Origin: Sulfurovum sp. | Lineage (GTDB): Bacteria; Campylobacterota; Campylobacteria; Campylobacterales; Sulfurovaceae | Direction of reading: 5' to 3' | Length of the DNA: 5,308 nucleotides | Assembly (NCBI GenBank): GCA_026985755.1 | Contig: JALSPX010000022.1 | Location: forward strand, 1-5,308 | Shown: one piece after another, positions 1-5,308 of the stretch | Layout: each line of letters begins with the position of its first letter | How positions within the stretch are numbered: the first letter of the stretch is position 1 | Notes under the pieces: generated by a model | Database searches by the model: none | Seen by the model: only the letters and a program-made list of their open reading frames with translations | What the model was told of the DNA's origin: nothing | Made by a program: the position numbers and the translations under genes

Positions 1-2845
1 CTACACCAGGCATAGAACCTTCTGTTGGTACTGCCATAGCGATGAAGTAACCAGATTCAAGACCAGAAACGGTATCTGAGATAGTTACTTTAATCGCATC
101 ACCTCTTTTAATCCCCAATCTTTCAGCATCTTTTGTTGCAATCCATACTGGATTATGGTTTTGAGAAATCTCCATAAGGTGTTTAGAGTTTACAGAACGT
201 GTATGAATATTGTATGGCAATCTAAATACTGTGTTCAATGCAAATTCATTTTTCGCTGGGTCAATAAAGTCGTGGTGTACTTGCGTAACAACGTGTACCA
301 TTTTCTTTCTATCTTCCGCATTTGTTGGGTAGATAGGTATAGCATACTCTGGCCATTTCCACTCAGCAAACCACTTAGAATAGAATTCAAGTTTACCTGT
401 AAGTGAGTGCCACCCTTGTCTTGCTTCGTCTTTTACAACCACACCGATTTTCTTTTCTCCACCAAATACATGATCTTCAACTTTAATCGTACCATTTTGG
501 TCGATAGTCACTTCATCTTCTGTATATTCGTGACCATGTACGATATATTTACCATCTACTTTTTTAAGTGGTCTCTCTTGTGGTCTGAAGATATTATCTT
601 CAACAAGCCATGTACCCATATCTCTCATCATCTCATAGTTAGGATACTTTGAGTCTTTGTATTTAGGGTTTTGGCTTGCTGCTTTTCTAAGATTAGGAAT
701 CTTTCCAAGTGCTGCTTGGTACCACTCAGGTACGGTTACCGCTCTTGTTGGATCTTCTTTAGACGCCCAGAATTTTCTTACACCGAGTGAACCATCCGGA
801 TCTACATGGTGTACCATGATATTTGCCCAAAACTCTACCTCTTCCCAGATCTCACCAAGACCTGCTGCCATGTGCGCTTCTAGTGTAGCACGTGTAGGAT
901 CTTTTGGCTTCCACCCTGTCTTTTCTAACGCTACACGAAGTGCAGGGTTTTTAAAGGCAAGGATTTTAGCTGGTTTTGTTGGCTCAGATGATTGGTCATG
1001 TCTTTCACCTGCAAGTCCTACAGGAAGAACGAAGTCACAATACCAGTTTGTCTCAGACCATGTTGGAGAAAGGTTAAATGACATTTCAATTTTATCTTCT
1101 CTTTTAAGACATTCTATCCATCTAAATCCATCTGGGTTAATCCATACTGGGTTATACATACGAGGAATCCAAACAGCCAATTTCTCAGGAATATTTGTGA
1201 GCCCTTTTGCTTTCCATTTTGCTCTCCACGCATCATCAAGAAGTAAGTGAGGCATAATGTGAGACATTTCAAATGATGAAAGTGGATACTCTGGTGGCCA
1301 TGCAATTTCATTCCATACGTCAACTCTTGGAGGTCTTTCACCTGCTTGGGTTGCTGCATCACCTTTACCATTTACAGAGACAACATGCCAGTGGTGCATA
1401 CCTGTACCACCTTTGTTTCCTGCCAATGCACCACGAAGCACCATTGGTAAGAAACCAGCACGTGTAATCATCCATCCACCTCTGTGGGCAATTGGTCCCG
1501 CTCTCCATAAGAAAGTAGAGATTCTATCACCCGCATCGATAAACATGTCATAAAGCTCATCTAATTTATGTCCAAAGCCTTCAAGTTTACACTCTTTGAC
1601 TACAAATTCTTTTGTATAGGGTGCGTAAAGTTCTTTAAGCATTTCGATGAATTCTTCATAGGATTCACCTGCTGGCACTTTAGAAATATAACCTTTAGAT
1701 TGAATAAATTCAAGATATTTTCTATCTTGCATCATTTGATCCCAGTTCACCCAATTCTTCACAAAATCATGATTTACAAGATCTTCGCCATTAAGTCCTT
1801 TTTCGTTCAAGATTCTATTGGCTAAATGCAAGTAGAGTGCTGTCTCTGTTCCTGGCCAGATTGGTAGCCATAGGTCTGCCATACCTGCAGAGTTTGACAT
1901 ACGTGGATCCATAACAACCATTTTTGCACCTTTTTTACGTGCATCAGCAATAAGTCCTGCTGATTGTTGGAAGTAGTGACCTGCATCAGCTGCGTGAGAA
2001 GACTGAAGGAAAACAAGTTTAGAGTTAGCCCAATCTGGAGAGTTTCTATCATCATTAGCCCATTGTAGTGTACCATTTCTTGCCCCTGCAGAACAGATAT
2101 TTGTATGAGAATCATATCCATCAAGCCCCATAGAGTGTGGTACACGGTGACCAAAACCATTTTCATTTGGACGCCCTACGTGATACATGATTGATTTTTT
2201 AGAAAGTTCATCACCCACTTTAAGCGTATCGTGCATTTTCTTACCGATTTTCGCCATGGCTTCATCCCAAGATGTTCTTACCCATTTACCTTCACCACGC
2301 TTACTTCCTGGTGCTCTCATCAATGGGAAAGGAATTCTATCTGGATCATACATTTGTGTTTGAGCCGCATACCCTTTTGCACAGTTTCTGCCACGAGAAC
2401 CGGCATGAAGTGGGTTACCCATATATTTTTTTACAAAAAGATCTTTGGGATTTCCTGTTCTTTTGTAGGTACCTACTTCTACCCATGCAGTCAGACCACA
2501 TTGTGCTTCACAGTTGGAACAAACCGTTGGTACAAGCATGAATTCATTGACTTTAATACCGTCTTTATTGCTTTCACTACGTACACCATTACGACCAACA
2601 CCACCACGTTTCCAGTCATCTCCATCTAACTCTTTAAATGAATCCCACTCCTTAAGCGGTGGATAAAATACAAGTGAATCTGGTGTTGCTGTAAATTTTT
2701 TATCTTCTGCCATAGCAGGTGTATCGATAATAGTTTTAAATACACCTGCAGCAAGTGTTGCACCTGCTACAGAGTATGCTGTCCCCTTAAGGAAGCTTCT
2801 TCTACCTTCGATAAAGTTATTGTCTTGTTTCATTGATTTAGTCAT
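1..2845 (-). CDS. Molybdopterin oxidoreductase catalytic subunit, Psr/Phs/Ttr-like, Tat-exported (3' end cut by window edge)
   Basis: Catalytic A subunit of a DMSO reductase-superfamily complex. I translated the minus strand from the ATG at 2845-2843: the frame stays open for 948 codons and leaves the window at position 1, so the C-terminus is missing. Residues 14-20 (GRRSFLK) form a twin-arginine signal followed by a hydrophobic stretch and an AMA cleavage site at 44-46, which places the enzyme in the periplasm. Cysteines 109, 112, 116 and 155 (CX2CX3CX38C, ending in NCAKG) should bind the N-terminal 4Fe-4S cluster. Cys251 (NICSAGARNG) is the likely molybdenum ligand. Residues 310-337 hold the DPR...LPIWPGTETAL guanine-dinucleotide-binding segment. 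From about residue 875 the C-terminal dinucleotide-binding domain begins (IATKDAERLGIKRGD). The start is fixed by AAGGAGGAG six bases upstream and by the Tat signal. At 948 or more residues it is longer than PsrA/PhsA (about 760) and nearer TtrA (about 1,000). The family is sure. The substrate is not: polysulfide, thiosulfate, tetrathionate or another oxyanion are all possible. Confidence 0.93.
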   Translation of the reverse strand, partial: MTKSMKQDNNFIEGRRSFLKGTAYSVAGATLAAGVFKTIIDTPAMAEDKKFTATPDSLVFYPPLKEWDSFKELDGDDWKRGGVGRNGVRSESNKDGIKVNEFMLVPTVCSNCEAQCGLTAWVEVGTYKRTGNPKDLFVKKYMGNPLHAGSRGRNCAKGYAAQTQMYDPDRIPFPLMRAPGSKRGEGKWVRTSWDEAMAKIGKKMHDTLKVGDELSKKSIMYHVGRPNENGFGHRVPHSMGLDGYDSHTNICSAGARNGTLQWANDDRNSPDWANSKLVFLQSSHAADAGHYFQQSAGLIADARKKGAKMVVMDPRMSNSAGMADLWLPIWPGTETALYLHLANRILNEKGLNGEDLVNHDFVKNWVNWDQMMQDRKYLEFIQSKGYISKVPAGESYEEFIEMLKELYAPYTKEFVVKECKLEGFGHKLDELYDMFIDAGDRISTFLWRAGPIAHRGGWMITRAGFLPMVLRGALAGNKGGTGMHHWHVVSVNGKGDAATQAGERPPRVDVWNEIAWPPEYPLSSFEMSHIMPHLLLDDAWRAKWKAKGLTNIPEKLAVWIPRMYNPVWINPDGFRWIECLKREDKIEMSFNLSPTWSETNWYCDFVLPVGLAGERHDQSSEPTKPAKILAFKNPALRVALEKTGWKPKDPTRATLEAHMAAGLGEIWEEVEFWANIMVHHVDPDGSLGVRKFWASKEDPTRAVTVPEWYQAALGKIPNLRKAASQNPKYKDSKYPNYEMMRDMGTWLVEDNIFRPQERPLKKVDGKYIVHGHEYTEDEVTIDQNGTIKVEDHVFGGEKKIGVVVKDEARQGWHSLTGKLEFYSKWFAEWKWPEYAIPIYPTNAEDRKKMVHVVTQVHHDFIDPAKNEFALNTVFRLPYNIHTRSVNSKHLMEISQNHNPVWIATKDAERLGIKRGDAIKVTISDTVSGLESGYFIAMAVPTEGSMPGV

Positions 2846-2851
2846 AGATAT

Positions 2852-2860
2852 CTCCTCCTT
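2852..2860 (-). promoter_or_regulatory. Strong ribosome binding site of the catalytic-subunit gene, overlapping the upstream stop codon
   Basis: The minus strand reads AAGGAGGAG, then six bases, then ATG. The first bases of this site are shared with the TAA stop of the NrfD gene (2861-2859). Ribosomes finishing NrfD therefore terminate on the Shine-Dalgarno sequence of the next gene, as expected for translational coupling. The site supports the ATG at 2845 as the true start. Confidence 0.85.
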
Positions 2861-3806
2861 AACTTAAGTTTAGCAATTGTGGAATTTTAAGCCATACATC
2901 TTTTGCCATGTATAGTCCTACCAATGCTAAAATAGCTGCTACTTTTAATAGTACTTTGTTATCACTTTTCATATTACCAACAGCGATAAAGAATGGAATA
3001 ATAAATCCAAGGACCATTCCAAACCAGAACTCGATATTGTAAGGACCGCCAGAATGTACAAATGCCAATGTCGCTTCTGCTTCAGCCGATTTGAATGAGA
3101 AGAAATACTCACCCATGTACATCATGAAAGAGAAGAATGTTGCAATCGCAAGTACCAATGCTAAATCACGTCTTGCTTCTTTACTCCAATTACCCGATAC
3201 CAAAATAAGTGCTGATGAACCAGCCATAAATGCTGCCCACATCATCTGCATAACTTCTGCAGGTGCTTGCCATAATTCTCTAGCACTTGACTCTGCCATG
3301 ATAATAGCAGTATACAGTGTCACAGGGATTGCCAAGAAAACAACAAAAGGGAAAATTGCATCATAAAGACCACCTTTTGTACGTCCCCATGCAGTTAATT
3401 TACATCCTTTAAATGGTACACCTGGGAGGTCTTGTCCTATACCAACAACCAACATGATTGTAATAAGTAATAAGAACAATGAAGCCATCCATGCACCTAC
3501 AGTAATCGCTGATGTCCAGTGTGGGTGTAAAAAGATATTGACCATTCTATATGGTTGGTGAAGATCTGTTAACGTAAATAATAAGAAAATGTTCAAGAAT
3601 ACAAATGCTAAAAGTGGCATCATCCATCTTAAGTTTGGCATCTCTTCTTTTTTATGTCTATAGAGTAAAAATGCACCGACCAAGATGACACCTGTACCAA
3701 TAGATTTTGCCCACATATTGAGTGTAATCATCCATCCCCAGATAATACCAGGAAGTGCTACATCTAGGGTAACTATCGCTTGTGTTGCGTGAATTGTATT
3801 TTCCAT
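2859..3806 (-). CDS. nrfD: NrfD/PsrC-type membrane subunit of the molybdoenzyme complex
   Basis: A 315-residue polytopic membrane protein that anchors the complex and exchanges electrons with the quinone pool. By eye there are about eight hydrophobic helices, near residues 20-48, 61-80, 97-121, 150-170, 184-204, 215-237, 259-276 and 285-301. NrfD-family hallmarks are the TDLHQPYR segment after helix 2 (residues 80-87, matching the family's DLGRP-like motif) and LYTAIIMAESSARELWQAP after helix 4. Tyr165 in that segment probably corresponds to the quinone-site tyrosine of Thermus PsrC (inference from motif position). Length is normal for PsrC/TtrC proteins. Its ATG overlaps the stop of the iron-sulfur gene by one base (TAATG), with AAGGAG seven bases upstream (3814-3819), and its stop lies 13 bases before the catalytic gene. 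Helix 1 carries a lysine (Lys34, NMWAKSIGTG), which may matter for proton movement. NrfD-family membership is firm, and the partner assignment rests on the operon. Confidence 0.93.
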   Translation of the reverse strand: MENTIHATQAIVTLDVALPGIIWGWMITLNMWAKSIGTGVILVGAFLLYRHKKEEMPNLRWMMPLLAFVFLNIFLLFTLTDLHQPYRMVNIFLHPHWTSAITVGAWMASLFLLLITIMLVVGIGQDLPGVPFKGCKLTAWGRTKGGLYDAIFPFVVFLAIPVTLYTAIIMAESSARELWQAPAEVMQMMWAAFMAGSSALILVSGNWSKEARRDLALVLAIATFFSFMMYMGEYFFSFKSAEAEATLAFVHSGGPYNIEFWFGMVLGFIIPFFIAVGNMKSDNKVLLKVAAILALVGLYMAKDVWLKIPQLLNLS

Positions 3807-4564
3807 TAGTTATCTCCTTCCGTTAACTCTGATTTATAGTCTTTGTTTTCAAAGTCTACAAAACTTCTATTGTCATATTTTTCTTCACTTTCAAATGGAG
3901 CCAAGAATCTATCTAGAACACCATGATGCTTGTCACCAATAGCTTCAAGATGTGTCACATTGTTAAAGAGTCCATACCCTTCTAGTCTCTCATGTGCCAA
4001 TGGATCAAGTGTTTGTGTACCACCACCTACATAGAAATGCGTTGGATGTGTATTTTTTTCTGGTTTACGTACTTGTACAGCACCTTGATGTTCCATAATA
4101 TACTGAGAGATATGAGAATTATCATCTTCGATATCTCCAAAGATATTGGCACCAACTGGACAAACAACAACACACGCTGGCATCATACCAGATTCTATTC
4201 TGTGTGCACAGTATGTACATTTGTCTGCAGTGTTTGTTTCTGGATCCATATAGATTGCTCCATAAGGACATGCCATCATACAACCTGCACAACCAATACA
4301 TCTTGCACTATCAACATTTACAATTCCATTTTCTAAATAGTGCAATGCAGATACTGGACAGATACGCTCACATGGCGCAGATTCACAGTGGTTACAACGT
4401 AGTGGTGTAAAAGAACGACTCGTATCTGGGAATGTCCCAATATCGATATATTTTACACGTAAACGCCACGTACTAAGTGGTACTTCATTTTCCACTTTAC
4501 AAGCTACCTCACAACCTTTACAACCCATACATAGGTTAAGGTCAACTAAGAATCCTAATTTCAT
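3806..4564 (-). CDS. 4Fe-4S ferredoxin-type electron-transfer subunit (PsrB/TtrB-like)
   Basis: A 252-residue iron-sulfur subunit that should relay electrons between the NrfD quinone site and the molybdenum subunit. Sixteen cysteines form the four canonical groups: 12/15/18/22, 57/60/65/69, 89/92/95/99 and 116/119/131/135. In this family they ligate four 4Fe-4S clusters in crossed pairs. The first group opens immediately (NLCMGCKGCEVAC), and CIGCAGCMMACPYGAI is a textbook ferredoxin motif. There is no signal peptide, so if the complex is periplasmic the protein probably crosses the membrane bound to the Tat-tagged catalytic subunit. Residues 145-252 form a cysteine-free, partly acidic C-terminal extension, longer than in compact ~190-residue PsrB proteins and closer in total size to TtrB. 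The ATG at 4564 has AAGGAGGA at 4568-4575, a slightly short spacing. It is the first gene of the B-C-A operon. The family is clear; the exact complex is inferred. Confidence 0.93.
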   Translation of the reverse strand: MKLGFLVDLNLCMGCKGCEVACKVENEVPLSTWRLRVKYIDIGTFPDTSRSFTPLRCNHCESAPCERICPVSALHYLENGIVNVDSARCIGCAGCMMACPYGAIYMDPETNTADKCTYCAHRIESGMMPACVVVCPVGANIFGDIEDDNSHISQYIMEHQGAVQVRKPEKNTHPTHFYVGGGTQTLDPLAHERLEGYGLFNNVTHLEAIGDKHHGVLDRFLAPFESEEKYDNRSFVDFENKDYKSELTEGDN

Positions 4565-4590
4565 GCTTCCTCCTTTAATTTAACATAGCC

Positions 4591-4611
4591 TTATAATTAA
4601 TATAATTATAA
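4591..4611. repeat. 21-bp all-AT palindrome (9-bp arms, 3-base centre)
   Basis: TTATAATTA (4591-4599) and TAATTATAA (4603-4611) are perfect inverted copies around ATA. The palindrome overlaps the candidate -10 element and ends 26 bases before the iron-sulfur gene start. It could be an operator at the promoter, a weak leader hairpin, or chance in AT-only sequence. Confidence 0.5.
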
Positions 4612-4633
4612 ATTATTTTTATAGACTATTGAA
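4605..4633 (-). promoter_or_regulatory. Candidate sigma-70 promoter of the B-C-A operon
   Basis: The minus strand has a perfect TATAAT at 4610-4605. Seventeen bases upstream is TTCAAT (4633-4628), which matches the -35 consensus TTGACA at only three of six positions. Weak or absent -35 boxes are common in Campylobacterota. The predicted start near 4598 would give a leader of about 30-35 bases before the iron-sulfur gene, including its ribosome binding site. The region is almost all A and T, so a chance TATAAT is quite possible. Confidence 0.33.
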
Positions 4634-4670
4634 TATTTCATCAATTAATATTATATTTTTTTGCTTTAAA

Positions 4671-4697
4671 CTATCATGATTTTAGGTTATATGATAG
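4671..4697. repeat. 7-bp inverted repeat with a T-run on the plus-strand side
   Basis: CTATCAT (4671-4677) and ATGATAG (4691-4697) are perfect inverted copies separated by 13 bases. On the plus strand ATTTTTTG follows directly, resembling a weak intrinsic terminator, but no plus-strand gene needs one. On the minus strand the repeat is followed by TTTAAAGC, not a T-tract. The stem has only two G-C pairs, so a regulator-binding site or chance is as likely as a terminator. Confidence 0.4.
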
Positions 4698-4709
4698 ATT
4701 TTTTGTAAA

Positions 4710-4766
4710 GTATGTATCTTATTGAACTTTCTACATAAGTGTTATTGATACATACAATAGATACAT
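4710..4766. repeat. Cluster of three ATGTATC/GATACAT boxes, possible operator
   Basis: GTATGTATC (4710-4718) is a perfect 9-bp inverted copy of GATACATAC (4747-4755), with 28 bases between. A third box, GATACAT (4760-4766), is a direct repeat of 4747-4753 at a 13-bp step. The sequence 4755-4766 also matches the inverse of 4712-4724 except for one missing base. The cluster sits roughly 110-170 bases upstream of the candidate transcription start of the respiratory operon. I do not recognise the motif as a known regulator site. Binding by a transcription factor is inferred only from the repetition. Confidence 0.5.
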
Positions 4767-4776
4767 TTTATCTCTT

Positions 4777-5308
4777 CTATTCCGTCAGAGCTTTTAAAAT
4801 CTTTTTCATGCCCGCTTGTGCAGTTTCGAGTACTTGAATATCTTCTTTATTGTCTATCGCCATTGATGACATCCAGTTATACACTGAAGGGAATGCAATA
4901 TGCATCATTTTATTGTCTTTCTTTTTACTTAGGTAGAGTGAACATGGAGCAAAAGCACCTGCCTCTGGTCTACTTTTTGCAATCGTATAAATCACAGGAA
5001 GCTTACAAATAGAATAGACTTCATAAAAATCAAAATCTTCATACTTCGCCTCCTCAAACTCATCTCCCAAATTATTAAACCCAGCAATGACAAACCCATT
5101 TGGAGCAAGTTCTCCTTCAAGCCCCATTTTCAATTCATCAAGCTCATCTTCCCAATCTTTTTCGTCCATTTCCATACTAAACTGTGTTACCAATTCACCT
5201 TTTGGTTCTTGAGGCGTATATGTAGGAGAAGAGAAGGTTCCCTTTGGCATCGCTTTTTGAAGTGTTTCTTTCACCAGTGCTCTCAAAGCTACCAATGTTT
5301 TATCATCA
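4777..5308 (-). CDS. DUF302-domain protein (5' end cut by window edge)
   Basis: The C-terminal 177 codons of a gene that enters from the right edge and stops at TAG (4779-4777). A TTG at 5295-5293 is the first start-like codon, but the frame continues upstream without a stop (DDKT before it) and no ribosome binding site precedes the TTG, so the true start probably lies outside the window. The last ~110 residues look like a DUF302 domain. The segment YEVYSICKLPVIYTIAKSRPE, followed by GAFAPCSLYL, matches the family's pattern of a central IC.P and a later PC, with cysteine codons at 5005-5007 and 4942-4944. Upstream is an acidic stretch (MDEKDWEDELDELK) that may belong to a linker or the domain's start. 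DUF302 proteins have no established biochemical role. Being 212 bp upstream of, and codirectional with, a respiratory operon hints at a link to sulfur or redox metabolism but does not prove one. The family call is by motif memory only. Confidence 0.75.
   Translation of the reverse strand, partial: DDKTLVALRALVKETLQKAMPKGTFSSPTYTPQEPKGELVTQFSMEMDEKDWEDELDELKMGLEGELAPNGFVIAGFNNLGDEFEEAKYEDFDFYEVYSICKLPVIYTIAKSRPEAGAFAPCSLYLSKKKDNKMMHIAFPSVYNWMSSMAIDNKEDIQVLETAQAGMKKILKALTE

Larger units (their letters stand above)
4565..4776. other. AT-rich intergenic region upstream of the B-C-A operon
   Basis: A 212-bp gap between the DUF302 stop and the iron-sulfur gene start. I see no open frame with a ribosome binding site on either strand. 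The gap is far more AT-rich than its flanks and holds the B-subunit ribosome binding site, an all-AT palindrome, a possible promoter, a 7-bp inverted repeat and a cluster of ATGTATC/GATACAT boxes, listed separately. Its size and content suggest that the respiratory operon has its own promoter here rather than depending on read-through from the DUF302 gene. No convincing GC-rich terminator hairpin is present for the DUF302 transcript. Confidence 0.75.

Noticed and set aside
657..1250. Plus-strand open frame of 197 codons
   Set aside because: It lies wholly inside the catalytic-subunit gene on the other strand, which has strong motifs throughout. The plus-strand translation shows no recognisable domain, so it is a shadow frame.
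1822..2166. Minus-strand open frame of 114 codons in a different frame
   Set aside because: It overlaps the catalytic gene out of frame. I checked that the main frame reads through here (LPIWPGTETALYLHLANRILNE), so there is no frameshift.
1..2845. Assignment of the catalytic subunit to cytoplasmic sulfite dehydrogenase SoeA
   Set aside because: The length would fit, but the clear Tat signal with an AMA cleavage site points to the periplasm, whereas SoeA faces the cytoplasm.
3992..4336. Plus-strand open frames opposite the iron-sulfur gene
   Set aside because: Their cysteine- and threonine-rich translations are the reverse image of the cluster cysteine codons. They have no domain of their own.
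4628..4645. ATTGA...TCAAT inverted repeat resembling an FNR-type half-site pair
   Set aside because: The spacing and half-sites do not fit TTGAT-N4-ATCAA, and 5-bp arms are expected by chance in such AT-rich DNA.
5293..5295. TTG as the start codon of the DUF302 gene
   Set aside because: The frame continues to the window edge without a stop and there is no Shine-Dalgarno sequence in front of the TTG, so the gene is better treated as 5'-truncated.

Overview
The window looks like part of a genome of a sulfur-metabolising Campylobacterota (Epsilonproteobacteria; Sulfurovum or Sulfurimonas type). This is inferred from moderate-to-low GC coding DNA, a very AT-rich intergenic gap, strong AAGGAGGA-type ribosome binding sites, and the gene content: a Psr/Phs/Ttr-like molybdoenzyme complex next to a DUF302 protein. 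No rRNA or other marker gene is present, so the taxonomy is a guess.

All four supported genes lie on the minus strand, so the transcription order runs from high to low coordinates. (1) 5308-4777 is a 5'-truncated DUF302-domain gene. (2) 4776-4565 is a 212-bp AT-rich gap with several inverted and direct repeats and a possible promoter. (3) 4564-3806 encodes an iron-sulfur subunit with sixteen cysteines in four cluster motifs. (4) 3806-2859 encodes an NrfD/PsrC-type membrane quinone-interacting subunit, whose start overlaps the preceding stop by one base. (5) 2845 to beyond position 1 encodes a large Tat-exported molybdopterin oxidoreductase. Its reading frame is open for 948 codons and runs off the left edge.

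Genes 3-5 form a tight B-C-A operon and together make a classical membrane-anchored respiratory complex of the DMSO reductase superfamily. The molybdenum/bis-MGD catalytic subunit sits in the periplasm. Electrons pass through its own N-terminal 4Fe-4S cluster and the four clusters of the B subunit, to or from the quinone pool at the NrfD subunit. The likely substrate is an inorganic sulfur compound (polysulfide, thiosulfate or tetrathionate), but other oxyanions cannot be excluded from the sequence alone. The B-C-A order and the long catalytic subunit resemble ttrBCA and srdBCA more than the compact psrABC/phsABC systems.

I see no transposon, CRISPR array, tRNA or rRNA. The plus strand shows no credible gene; its open frames are shadows of the minus-strand genes. 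Nothing here is clearly a wholly new system. The least explained parts are the substrate and subfamily of the complex, the repeat-rich upstream region, and the role of the DUF302 neighbour.
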